DNA of 64,000 nucleotides, from positions 1 through 64,000 of the forward strand of contig JADFLR010000010.1 in the NCBI GenBank assembly GCA_022564295.1, in the 5' to 3' direction. A program made the translations under genes and the position numbers. The notes below the pieces were generated by a model, which did not search any database, was not told the origin of the DNA, and saw only the letters and a list, made by a program, of their open reading frames with translations. Source of the DNA: Bacteroidota bacterium. GTDB lineage: Bacteria; Bacteroidota; Ignavibacteria; Ignavibacteriales; Ignavibacteriaceae. Within the stretch, counting starts at the first letter, position 1, and each line of letters opens with the position of its first letter. Of this stretch, positions 25,670 through 34,327 are shown in pieces.

Positions 25670-26284
25670 ATGAATAAAATAAATATCCTTCTGTTTGTTT
25701 CTTTATTTTTCACCATCGCAATCATTTCTTCCTGTAGTTCATCCACGCAGCTAACGAATATGTATGTGGCTAAGGATTTTAAAACGGAAGGATTTAAAAA
25801 GATATTAGTATTTGGAATGGCAGGTAAGGAGTGGAAGAAAAAGGTGTATGAAAATGAATTTGGAACTGTTTTTAAAAAATACAATGTTGAGACAGTAGTT
25901 GCCTGGCAGGTTTTACCGAAAGGTGAACAATTAACAGTGGAGACATTTGAAAAGTACTTTAAAGATCAGGATATTGATGCGGTGCTTGTTACAAGGGAAA
26001 CCGGTGAAAGTACTGAAGAGACTATGTACGGCGGCGGAACCTCTTTTGTAGCGATGGGTTTTCATGGATTTTATATCTCAACTTCTCCAATATATAATGT
26101 ACCTGCTGTAGTGTCCGAAGAAAAAATAATTCATATGGATACAAAACTTTTCGAAACAAAAGAGGGTAAATTAGTGTGGAGCGCAACTTCTGAATCCTAT
26201 GAACCCAAAAGCACTTCTGATGTAATTAAATTTGTTAGCTTAATTGTGGTTGATGAATTATATCAGGAGGGATTTATTAAATAA
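25670..26284 (+). CDS. Lipoprotein of unknown function
   Basis: The 204-residue protein has an N-terminal signal with a lipobox IISSC (cysteine near residue 22), so it is probably anchored to a membrane by lipid. The rest has alternating strands and helices (KKILVFGMAG, FKKYNVETVVAWQVLP, DIDAVLVTRETG) and a C-terminal part on the pattern IIHMDTKLFETKEGKLVWSAT, which resembles lipoproteins that bind or sense at the envelope. I recognise no named family. It lies 107 bp upstream of the RND efflux operon in the same direction, so it might belong to it. Confidence 0.8.
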   Translation: MNKINILLFVSLFFTIAIISSCSSSTQLTNMYVAKDFKTEGFKKILVFGMAGKEWKKKVYENEFGTVFKKYNVETVVAWQVLPKGEQLTVETFEKYFKDQDIDAVLVTRETGESTEETMYGGGTSFVAMGFHGFYISTSPIYNVPAVVSEEKIIHMDTKLFETKEGKLVWSATSESYEPKSTSDVIKFVSLIVVDELYQEGFIK

Positions 26285-26391
26285 AAAATTTATTGTATCT
26301 AATCTAACTGATTGTTAAATTTTAATGCGGAATAAATTGCAAACAGAAAATCCCACACATTTTTAAAACTTTAAATTACCTCGAGTAAAAA

Positions 26392-27543
26392 ATGAAATTA
26401 AAAAATATAATTTTATTAATAAGTTCATTATTGATTATAGTTTCCTGCGGCACAGATGAACAATCAAATCTCTTCGTTCCGGAGATACCTGTTTATAAAA
26501 TAATTGCTGAAGATGTTCCTATATACCAGGAATTTGTCGGACAGGTTTATGGCTTAAAGGATATCTCCATCCGTGCAAGAGTAGAGGGCTTTTTAGAAGG
26601 CATCTATTTTGATGAGGGTCGTGTCGTTAAAAAAGGTCAATTGCTTTACACAATTGAAAGCCAACCATTTGAAGCTGATGTTGCTGCAAATATGAGTTTA
26701 TTAGCGAGAGAAAAAACTATGCATGTAAATGCCGAAAGTGAGTTAAACAGAATAAGACCTCTTGCCGAAATAAACGCAGTAAGCCAGAGCGATCTTGATG
26801 CAGCTGTTGCTCGATTCGATGCTTCGCAGGCATCTGTTGAAGCTGCCGAAGCAAATCTGCGGGCAGCTCAGATTCAATTAAGCTATACAACTATTTATTC
26901 TCCTATTTCAGGTATAATTGGTAAAACAAAAGCAAAGGTTGGAGATTTTGTCGGACGGGAACCTAATCCTGTTATTTTAAATGTGGTTTCCCGTATAGAT
27001 GTTATCCTGGTAGAATTCTTTTTAACTGAAAGTCAATACCTGATATTTGCTCGGGAATGGAATAAAAATAAAGAGTTGAAAAAAGTTGAAAGGAAAGAAC
27101 CAAACTTAGATTTAATTTTATCTGATGGTTCAGTACACAATCACAAAGGTAAATTTGAATTTATTGACAGGGATGTCGATCCAACCACTGGATCAATTCT
27201 AGTTCAGGCATCCTTTCCCAACCCTGAAGGCTTAATACGCCCGGGTCAGTTTGCCAGGATAAATGCTTCAGTACGAACAATAAAGAACGGAATTTTAATT
27301 CCACAAAGATCGGTGATGGAATTGCAGGGAATACACAATGTTTATGTAATTAATGATGAAAACAAAGTAGAACTTAGAAGAATAATAGTTGGTCCCACCA
27401 TAGATTCCTTCTGGCTTGTTGATGAAGGATTAAATAACGGAGAGAGAGTTGTATACGAAGGTTTACAGAAAGTAAAACCCGGTATGACGGTAATTCCGGT
27501 TTTGACGAAAGCTGAACGAACCAATAAAGAAACCGGTAATTAA
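26392..27543 (+). CDS. RND efflux periplasmic adaptor (MFP / HlyD family)
   Basis: The adaptor joins the inner-membrane pump to the outer-membrane channel of a tripartite efflux system. The 383-residue protein begins with a lipoprotein signal (IVSCGTDEQ) and has the barrel-sandwich halves (RARVEGFLEGIYFDEGRVVKKGQLLY and YTTIYSPISGIIGKTKAKVGDFV) around an alpha-hairpin coiled coil (about 95-160), then beta-barrel and membrane-proximal domains. The pump gene starts two bases after its stop. Substrate cannot be read from sequence; multidrug or solvent efflux is typical. Confidence 0.93.
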   Translation: MKLKNIILLISSLLIIVSCGTDEQSNLFVPEIPVYKIIAEDVPIYQEFVGQVYGLKDISIRARVEGFLEGIYFDEGRVVKKGQLLYTIESQPFEADVAANMSLLAREKTMHVNAESELNRIRPLAEINAVSQSDLDAAVARFDASQASVEAAEANLRAAQIQLSYTTIYSPISGIIGKTKAKVGDFVGREPNPVILNVVSRIDVILVEFFLTESQYLIFAREWNKNKELKKVERKEPNLDLILSDGSVHNHKGKFEFIDRDVDPTTGSILVQASFPNPEGLIRPGQFARINASVRTIKNGILIPQRSVMELQGIHNVYVINDENKVELRRIIVGPTIDSFWLVDEGLNNGERVVYEGLQKVKPGMTVIPVLTKAERTNKETGN

Positions 27544-27545
27544 AT

Positions 27546-30500
27546 ATGGGCAATTTTTTTGTTAACCGACCGATAGTTGCAATGGTTATAGCCATTGTTA
27601 TAGTAATTGTTGGCTTCATTTCACTATTGAGTCTTCCTACCGAGCAATATCCCGATATCACACCACCAATTGTTCAAGTGCGTGCAACTTATACAGGCGC
27701 AAATGCAATAAATGTTGAACAATCGGTTGCAACGGCATTGGAACAGCAGATAAATGGCGTTGATAATATGATCTATATGAAATCAACAAACTCAAACGAT
27801 GGCACTTTGTCTTTGGATGTATCTTTCGAAGTGGGAACCGACCCTGATATGAATACGGTCTTTGTTCAGAACAGAGTTTCGGCAGCCACTGCCAAATTAC
27901 CTGAAGAAGTTAAACGGTTTGGTGTTACAACAGAAAAGTCTTTACCAAATATTATTATGCTTGTAACTTTAACTTCCGATGGCAGATTCGATCAGAACTT
28001 TCTTGGCAACTACGCGTTAATTAATATAAAAGATATCTTAGCTCGTATTAAAGGTATTGGTCGTGTTAATGTAATCGGTGCGAGCGATTATTCGATGCGT
28101 ATCTGGATAAAACCGGATCGCCTTGCTCAACTTGGAATTACAGTTCCTGAACTTTTAACTGCTATTAGAGAACAAAATGTAATAGTCCCAGGAGGTAAAT
28201 TCGGAGCGGAACCTTCTCCACCCGGAACGGAAATTACTTATACAGTTCGACTTCCTGATCGTTTGCAAACTGAAGAAGAGTTTGGAGAAATAGTTGTAAG
28301 AACTACTGAAGGTGGTTCGCAGGTTAAGATAAAACACATCGCAAGGGTTGAACTCGGGGTTGAAACATACAGTGCGTTCACACGGCTAAATGATAGTGAG
28401 TGTTCAATTATTGGACTTTACCAGGCTCCCGGTTCAAATGCAGTTGAACTTGGGGAACAAGTAATAGCTGCTATGGAACTGCTGTCGAAATCATTCCCTG
28501 AAGGGATGAGGTATGATGTTTCACTTGATGCTACCGCTCCAATCACAGCAGGGATAAAGGAGATTATTGAAACCTTGTTTATAGCATTAGCACTTGTAAT
28601 TCTTGTAGTATTCATTTTTATACAGGATTGGAGAGCAACTCTTATTCCTACAATGGCAATACCGGTTTCACTTATAGGTGCGTTTATTGTTTTTCCAATG
28701 CTTGGTTTTACGATAAATGTCTTATCGCTCCTCGGTCTGGTCCTTGCAATAGGAATTGTTGTTGATGATGCTATTGTTGTTGTAGATGCTGTACAGGTAC
28801 ATATTGAAAATGGGATGAATCCAAAAGAAGCAACTCAAAAAGCAATGTCGGAAGTTACTGCCCCGATTATAGCTACAACCCTTGTGCTTATCGCCGTGTT
28901 TATACCTGTTGCATCTATGGGCGGAATAACCGGAAGTTTATATCAACAGTTTGCAATTACTATAGCTGTGTCGGTTGTATTTTCTTCCGTTAATGCGTTA
29001 ACGTTAAGTCCTGCTCTCGCTTCTTTGTTGTTAAGAAAATCAACTCCATACAAAGGGTTGCTCGGAAAGTTTTTCGGCTGGTTCAATAAGTCATTTGATA
29101 AAACCACTGCATCATACATGAGTTTCACAAATATAGTCGCACGAAAAATCAAGAGAGGCTTTGTATTTATAATTATAGTTCTCATCGGAACTGCAGTGGT
29201 TGGCAAATTGCTTCCCGGTGCTTTCATGCCAACAGAAGACATGGGCTATCTGTTTGTAAATATGCAGTTACCCGCCGCTGCTTCACTTCAGCGTTCTGAC
29301 GTTGTGATGAAGAAAATAGAAAAAATACTTGCCAGTCATGATGATATAGTTGAATTTATTACAGTTGCTACAGGTTTCAGTTTAATCTCGGGCAGTATGT
29401 CTTCAAATGCCGGCTTTGCTTTTGTTTCTCTCAAAGATTGGGGTGAACGGAGTATGACTGCGGAGGAATTTGTCAGCCAGTTAAATAAAGAGTTTTACTT
29501 TGGTATCAACGAAGCGCAGGTCTTTGCTTTTGGTCCTCCCGCAATTCCGGGTCTTGGCAACGGTTCAGGATTTTCAATTATGATCCAGGACAAGGGTGGA
29601 AACACACCCGAATTCCTTGCAGAGAACACAAATAGATTTATTCAAGCTGCTTTGGAGCGTCCGGAGATTGGAACAATCTTTACAACTTTTCAGGCAGATG
29701 TTCCACAAAAGTTTTTGAATATTAACCGCGATAAAGTATTAAAAGCCGGAATTAGCTTAAACGATATGTACACTACCGTTGGCGCATTTCTCGGCGGCTC
29801 TTATGTAAATGATTTTAATAGGTTCGGTCGTTTGTACAAAGCTTATATACAGGCAGAGCCGGAGTACAGGTTGAATCAAAAACAGCTTGGGCTCTTTTTC
29901 ATTAAAAATAAAAACGGAGTTAGCGTTCCCCTCTCTGCATTTATTAGTGTGGAAGATATAGTTGGACCGGAATTCACAAATCGTTTTAATCTTTATAGAT
30001 CCGTTGAACTAACAGGAGCTCCGGGGGCTGGTTATACTTCAGATGAAGCTCTTACTGCACTTGAAGAAATTGCTGCTGAAATACTTCCACAGGATATGGG
30101 TTATGAATGGAGCAATATGTCTTATCAGGAAAAAGAAGCAGGTGGTTCGGGTTCAATAGTTTTTGTTTTTGCATTAATATTTGTATTTCTTGTTCTCGCG
30201 GCACAATATGAAAGCTGGTCGCTTCCGTTAAGCATTTTATTAGGAACTCCGTTTGCAATTTTCGGTGGAATGGCAATTCTACTGATTGCACGAATGTTTA
30301 GCCCTAGTTATGAAAATAATGTATTTGCGCAGATATCTTTAGTGATGTTAATTGCAATGGCTGCTAAAAATGCAATACTTATTGTTGAGTTTGCCAAAAT
30401 GGAATTCGATAAGGGGCTTTCTTTATTTGATGCAGCAATCAAATCTGCCAGGCAAAGGTTTAGACCTATTTTGATGACGGCATTTTCTTTTATACTTGGG

Positions 30501-30710
30501 GTTTTGCCTCTTGTAATAGCATCCGGAGCCGGCGCAGAAGCAAGGAAAGTAATGGGAATGGCTTTATTGGGTGGAATGACTTTAGCAACTTTACTTGGAG
30601 TATTCTTTTACCCGATGTTGTTTGTTGGAATCGGGAAACTTTTTAAATATGAAGAAAAACGTGATGCATTAATATCATCGGCAACCGAAGAAACAGATGA
30701 TGAAAAGTAA
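27546..30710 (+). CDS. RND efflux pump, hydrophobe/amphiphile type (AcrB-like)
   Basis: This inner-membrane proton antiporter of 1054 residues has the usual RND length and two repeated halves with large periplasmic loops. Proton-relay residues are visible: the aspartate pair in GIVVDDAIVVVDAV (helix 4) and the lysine in AMAAKNAILIVEFAK (helix 10). Twelve membrane helices are expected. The gene lies between the adaptor and the outer-membrane channel gene and overlaps the latter by 14 bases. The TolC-like partner in the same operon makes a complete efflux system. Substrate range is not predictable. Confidence 0.95.
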   Translation: MGNFFVNRPIVAMVIAIVIVIVGFISLLSLPTEQYPDITPPIVQVRATYTGANAINVEQSVATALEQQINGVDNMIYMKSTNSNDGTLSLDVSFEVGTDPDMNTVFVQNRVSAATAKLPEEVKRFGVTTEKSLPNIIMLVTLTSDGRFDQNFLGNYALINIKDILARIKGIGRVNVIGASDYSMRIWIKPDRLAQLGITVPELLTAIREQNVIVPGGKFGAEPSPPGTEITYTVRLPDRLQTEEEFGEIVVRTTEGGSQVKIKHIARVELGVETYSAFTRLNDSECSIIGLYQAPGSNAVELGEQVIAAMELLSKSFPEGMRYDVSLDATAPITAGIKEIIETLFIALALVILVVFIFIQDWRATLIPTMAIPVSLIGAFIVFPMLGFTINVLSLLGLVLAIGIVVDDAIVVVDAVQVHIENGMNPKEATQKAMSEVTAPIIATTLVLIAVFIPVASMGGITGSLYQQFAITIAVSVVFSSVNALTLSPALASLLLRKSTPYKGLLGKFFGWFNKSFDKTTASYMSFTNIVARKIKRGFVFIIIVLIGTAVVGKLLPGAFMPTEDMGYLFVNMQLPAAASLQRSDVVMKKIEKILASHDDIVEFITVATGFSLISGSMSSNAGFAFVSLKDWGERSMTAEEFVSQLNKEFYFGINEAQVFAFGPPAIPGLGNGSGFSIMIQDKGGNTPEFLAENTNRFIQAALERPEIGTIFTTFQADVPQKFLNINRDKVLKAGISLNDMYTTVGAFLGGSYVNDFNRFGRLYKAYIQAEPEYRLNQKQLGLFFIKNKNGVSVPLSAFISVEDIVGPEFTNRFNLYRSVELTGAPGAGYTSDEALTALEEIAAEILPQDMGYEWSNMSYQEKEAGGSGSIVFVFALIFVFLVLAAQYESWSLPLSILLGTPFAIFGGMAILLIARMFSPSYENNVFAQISLVMLIAMAAKNAILIVEFAKMEFDKGLSLFDAAIKSARQRFRPILMTAFSFILGVLPLVIASGAGAEARKVMGMALLGGMTLATLLGVFFYPMLFVGIGKLFKYEEKRDALISSATEETDDEK

Positions 30711-32139
30711 AATAAAAAATTCACTCTTACTTTTAATAGGTATACCCGCTTTAATGTATACTCTTTCTAATTGTTCGATGGGTCCCGATTTTCAGAAACC
30801 CAAAGTTGAAACACCAGTACAATATAGATACGACAGTTTAAAAGTTGATTCCGTTGCAACATTAAAATGGTGGGATCTCTTTAACGATCCTGTTCTGGAT
30901 ACTTTAATAATTACGGCTTTAAGAGAAAATAAAGATCTGCTTATTGCAATCAGCCGGATTGAAGAAGCACGGGCTAGCCTTGGTTTTACAGGTGCAGATC
31001 AGTATCCGAAACTTGATATTCAAGCTGATGCTAATAGAGGGAATATTCAAGCTAAACAGTTTGGATTGGAGCAGACTAATAATGCATTTTTTATCGGTCC
31101 TGTTCTAAGCTGGGAAATTGATTTTTGGGGCAAGTTCAGAAGGGCAACTGAATCTGCAAGAGCACAACTGCTTGCCTCGGAATTTTCATTGCGAACAGTG
31201 CAAATCAGTTTAATATCTGAAGTTATAAGTACGTATTTCCTTTTGCTGGATTTTAGACAGAGATTGGAAATTGCCCAAAACACACTTGTTACGCGGGAAA
31301 AAGGTCTTAATATAATCCAGCATCGTTTTGATAAAGGAGTAGTTGCTGAAATTGATCTTAATCAATCACAAATCCAAAAAGAAATTGCCGCTGTTGCCAT
31401 CCCGGTTTTCGAACGTCTTGCTGCACAAACAGAAAATGCATTAAGAATTTTACTCGGTAAACTACCCGGCGAAATTGAGCAAGGTTATTTTTTGTACGAT
31501 CAGATAATCCCACCGGATATACCAACGGGTTTGCCTTCGGATCTGTTAATCCGCAGACCCGATATTGCAGAAGCCGAATATTTACTTATGGCACAAAACG
31601 CTAACATAGGTGTTGCGGTTGCAAAGATGTTTCCTTCAATAAGTTTAACCGGAATCTTAGGTATTGCAAGTGGTGATCTGTCAACTTTGACTGACGGTGG
31701 AGCTGCCTGGTCTTTAAGCGGTAGTTTACTTGGACCCCTTTTCAATTTTAATAAAAATACATTAAGAGTTGAAATTGAAGAAGCTAGAACAGAACAGGCA
31801 TTATATAATTATGAGAACACTGTTCTTATTGCATTCAGAGAAGTTGAAGATGCATTGATTGAGGTAGAAACATATAAAAGACAACTTGCTGCAAATCAGA
31901 GACAGTTTAATGCAGCTAAAAATGCTGAATTACTTTCGCAGCAAAGATACGATCAGGGTGTAACAAGTTATCTCGAAGTACTCGATGCACAGCGCTCTTC
32001 ATTTAATGCAGCGTTGGAACTTTCGGAAGTGAATAAAGATTATCTAAATGCTTACGTTAAATTATACAAAGCTCTAGGCGGTGGCTGGATTACTCAAGAA
32101 GAAATGCAAGAAGCTGAGAAGCAAGCTGAGATAGAATAA
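30697..32139 (+). CDS. Outer-membrane efflux channel (TolC/OprM, NodT family)
   Basis: The 480-residue outer-membrane factor is a lipoprotein (signal ending TLSNCSMGPDF, cysteine near residue 26), as in OprM. The two repeated OEP halves are seen, with SEVISTYFLLLDFRQRLEIAQ in the first and the RRPDIAEAEYLLMAQNANIGVA and VTSYLEVLDAQRSSFNAAL motifs in the second. It begins inside the pump gene (ATGATG at 30697) and is the last gene of the efflux operon. It would form the trimeric exit duct. Confidence 0.93.
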   Translation: MMKSKIKNSLLLLIGIPALMYTLSNCSMGPDFQKPKVETPVQYRYDSLKVDSVATLKWWDLFNDPVLDTLIITALRENKDLLIAISRIEEARASLGFTGADQYPKLDIQADANRGNIQAKQFGLEQTNNAFFIGPVLSWEIDFWGKFRRATESARAQLLASEFSLRTVQISLISEVISTYFLLLDFRQRLEIAQNTLVTREKGLNIIQHRFDKGVVAEIDLNQSQIQKEIAAVAIPVFERLAAQTENALRILLGKLPGEIEQGYFLYDQIIPPDIPTGLPSDLLIRRPDIAEAEYLLMAQNANIGVAVAKMFPSISLTGILGIASGDLSTLTDGGAAWSLSGSLLGPLFNFNKNTLRVEIEEARTEQALYNYENTVLIAFREVEDALIEVETYKRQLAANQRQFNAAKNAELLSQQRYDQGVTSYLEVLDAQRSSFNAALELSEVNKDYLNAYVKLYKALGGGWITQEEMQEAEKQAEIE

Positions 32140-32304
32140 AATAAAAATGCCAACAAATTATTTTCAATGAGTTTTCATAAATAGTAAGCATTTGGAGAAC
32201 GCCCATTTCTATAGTAATTTGTGCTCATCTCCATCGTTCTTTCAAGGAATTTTTATTTTTGAACAATGAATGTCTAACTTATACCCACATTATTTTTTTG
32301 ATTG

Positions 32305-33423
32305 ATGCTCTTTACAAATTTGATTAAAAATATTTTTAAAACTTTATTGTTAATTCTTTTATTAACACAGTTAGCTTATGCACAAGAAGATTCGAATAAA
32401 CCGGATACGGTTGGTGTTGGAGGTGCTGACTGGTTTGCTTATCCTTTTGTTTTCTTTTCACCGGAAACAAATTGGGCGTTTGGTGCAGGAGGTATAATAT
32501 ATTTTAGTCTTTCCGATAAATTCAAATCTAAACCATCAAGTATAACGGCATCAGGTTTTTATACAATAAATGAACAGTTTGATATAACAATTCTACCTGA
32601 AATTTATTTTAATCGGGATCGATATCTTCTCTCAACTAAATTTAACTATGGAGAGCTCTTTGATTTCTTTTATGGAATTGGAAGTACCTCGCCAGACATC
32701 GCAAATAATCAATACCTTCAAAGAAATTTTATACTAAATGTAAAATTTCAAATGCAGGCATTCGATAAAAATTTAAAACTCGGTCCTGTTTATGAAGGGA
32801 GAGTTATGGATGTCATTAATACAGAAGGAAATCTACTATTAGATTCAAATCTTGTAAGAGGCAGTGACGGTGGTACAACATCAGGGATTGGTTTTATAGC
32901 CAGCTATGATACAAGGGACAATATATTTTATCCCTCTGAAGGCGGCTTTCACCAGTTTAGTGCAACGTATTACAGCAAAGCATTTGGCAGCGATTTCGAT
33001 TATAGCAAGTATTTGCTTGATTTGAGAAGATATATAAGTCTGTCCCCCAATCATATTCTGGCATTACAAGTATATTTTATGCTAGAATTTGCGTACCCGC
33101 CTTTTTATGATCTAGCACTACTTGGAGGGGATAAAGTTATGAGAGGATATTTATATGGCAGGTATAGAGATAGATTGTATTATGCATTCCAGGCTGAATA
33201 CAGACTGCCAGTGATTTGGCGCTTCGGTTTTGTTGTTTTTGGCGGTGTGGGTGATGTTGCATCTGAATTATCAAAAGTTACTATAGCAACTATTAAACCT
33301 ACTTATGGATTCGGTATAAGGTTTAGAATAGATGAACTTCAAAAATTGGATTTAAGAGTGGATTTTGGGTTTGGTGAGGACGATGCAAGTGGAATCTATT
33401 TTAGTGTGAACCAGTCATTTTGA
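32305..33423 (+). CDS. Omp85-superfamily outer-membrane barrel protein (surface antigen D15-like)
   Basis: The 372-residue protein has a signal peptide (ending QLAYAQ) and then a beta barrel; POTRA domains are absent. The loop motif MRGYLYGRYRD, the counterpart of the VRGF/Y motif on loop 6 of Omp85 proteins, and the barrel end GIYFSVNQSF with a terminal F are visible. I chose ATG 32305; the TTG at 32302 is in frame. Such POTRA-less proteins are common in Bacteroidota; patatin-like fusions are related. Role unknown; it stands alone after the efflux operon. Confidence 0.8.
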   Translation: MLFTNLIKNIFKTLLLILLLTQLAYAQEDSNKPDTVGVGGADWFAYPFVFFSPETNWAFGAGGIIYFSLSDKFKSKPSSITASGFYTINEQFDITILPEIYFNRDRYLLSTKFNYGELFDFFYGIGSTSPDIANNQYLQRNFILNVKFQMQAFDKNLKLGPVYEGRVMDVINTEGNLLLDSNLVRGSDGGTTSGIGFIASYDTRDNIFYPSEGGFHQFSATYYSKAFGSDFDYSKYLLDLRRYISLSPNHILALQVYFMLEFAYPPFYDLALLGGDKVMRGYLYGRYRDRLYYAFQAEYRLPVIWRFGFVVFGGVGDVASELSKVTIATIKPTYGFGIRFRIDELQKLDLRVDFGFGEDDASGIYFSVNQSF

Positions 33424-33659
33424 GTGTGTCATATAAGATGAGGTTTTCCAAGAATTCACGGAATCTTTTGGAATCATTAAGAGATAGTTATTTGTAATCC
33501 ATTGCTGATATATTCCGGCTGTCTTAGTATCAGATTGGCACATTAAATCTGACTGTCCGCACTAAAGATTCCAAAATATGCTTGCGTTTAACAATAATTA
33601 TTTTATCTTGGTTATGTCATTAATTAACCCAGAATAAAAAATAATTTAATGGTGGGGTT

Positions 33660-34277
33660 ATGCTTAATAAATTCATCTTTACTATAATTATAATTAGTTG
33701 TTTCTGTTTCCTATCGGAGTTTTCAGTAGCTCAATCGAATGAACAACTTGTTCAAGAGGGAATATCAAATTATCATCACGGAAATTATGAGAAGGCAATT
33801 GAACTTTTTAATAAAGCATTAAGAAATATTGCATCGACACAAAAGGTTATACAATTAGCGAATGTTTCATCTAGGACAGATATCGATGTTAGTAATAAAT
33901 CAAATGTGGGACTTTCAAATGAACGTAATATCAGGGTATCTAATGTACAATTCGTTGGTGTTTCGAAGAGAGAAATTACAAGGGTTAATCCTAAAAATCT
34001 TGTCTCTAATCCACGCAATTTTCAAGGATCTATTGCGGGCAAAATTTACATTTACAGGGGAAGATCCTATTTGAAATTGGGCATGTCCAGGAATGCATTT
34101 AATGACTTTGATAAAGCTGTTTATCTAAATCCGTTATACAGTGAGGCTTTTTTTAGAAGGTCAATTACTTATCAGGATCCGGAGGAAGATGATATTTGTG
34201 GAGATTTAAAGAGGGCTATGCAAAGGGGACACATCTCTGGTAAAATCTTTTACTACAAGCTGTGTAATTACAGATAG
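33660..34277 (+). CDS. Secreted TPR protein with an octapeptide repeat insert
   Basis: The 205-residue protein has a signal peptide (about 1-25, ending FSVAQ). TPR-like helices occur at about 28-56 (GISNYHHGNYEKAIELFNKAL) and 127-170 (YIYRGRSYLKLGMSRNAFNDFDKAVYLNP). Between them, residues 69-108 form five consecutive eight-residue units with V/L-S-N/K at positions 1-3 and a hydrophobic residue often at position 7 (starts at V69, V77, L85, V93, V101), continuing loosely as VNPKNL and VSNPRNF. This insert may form a beta-solenoid-like or exposed array. No function can be named. GGTGGGG lies just upstream of the ATG. Confidence 0.75.
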   Translation: MLNKFIFTIIIISCFCFLSEFSVAQSNEQLVQEGISNYHHGNYEKAIELFNKALRNIASTQKVIQLANVSSRTDIDVSNKSNVGLSNERNIRVSNVQFVGVSKREITRVNPKNLVSNPRNFQGSIAGKIYIYRGRSYLKLGMSRNAFNDFDKAVYLNPLYSEAFFRRSITYQDPEEDDICGDLKRAMQRGHISGKIFYYKLCNYR

Positions 34278-34327
34278 TAATTCATTGCTATTGAGTGAGA
34301 ATTTCTTTTTAGACTGTCAAAATTTTT

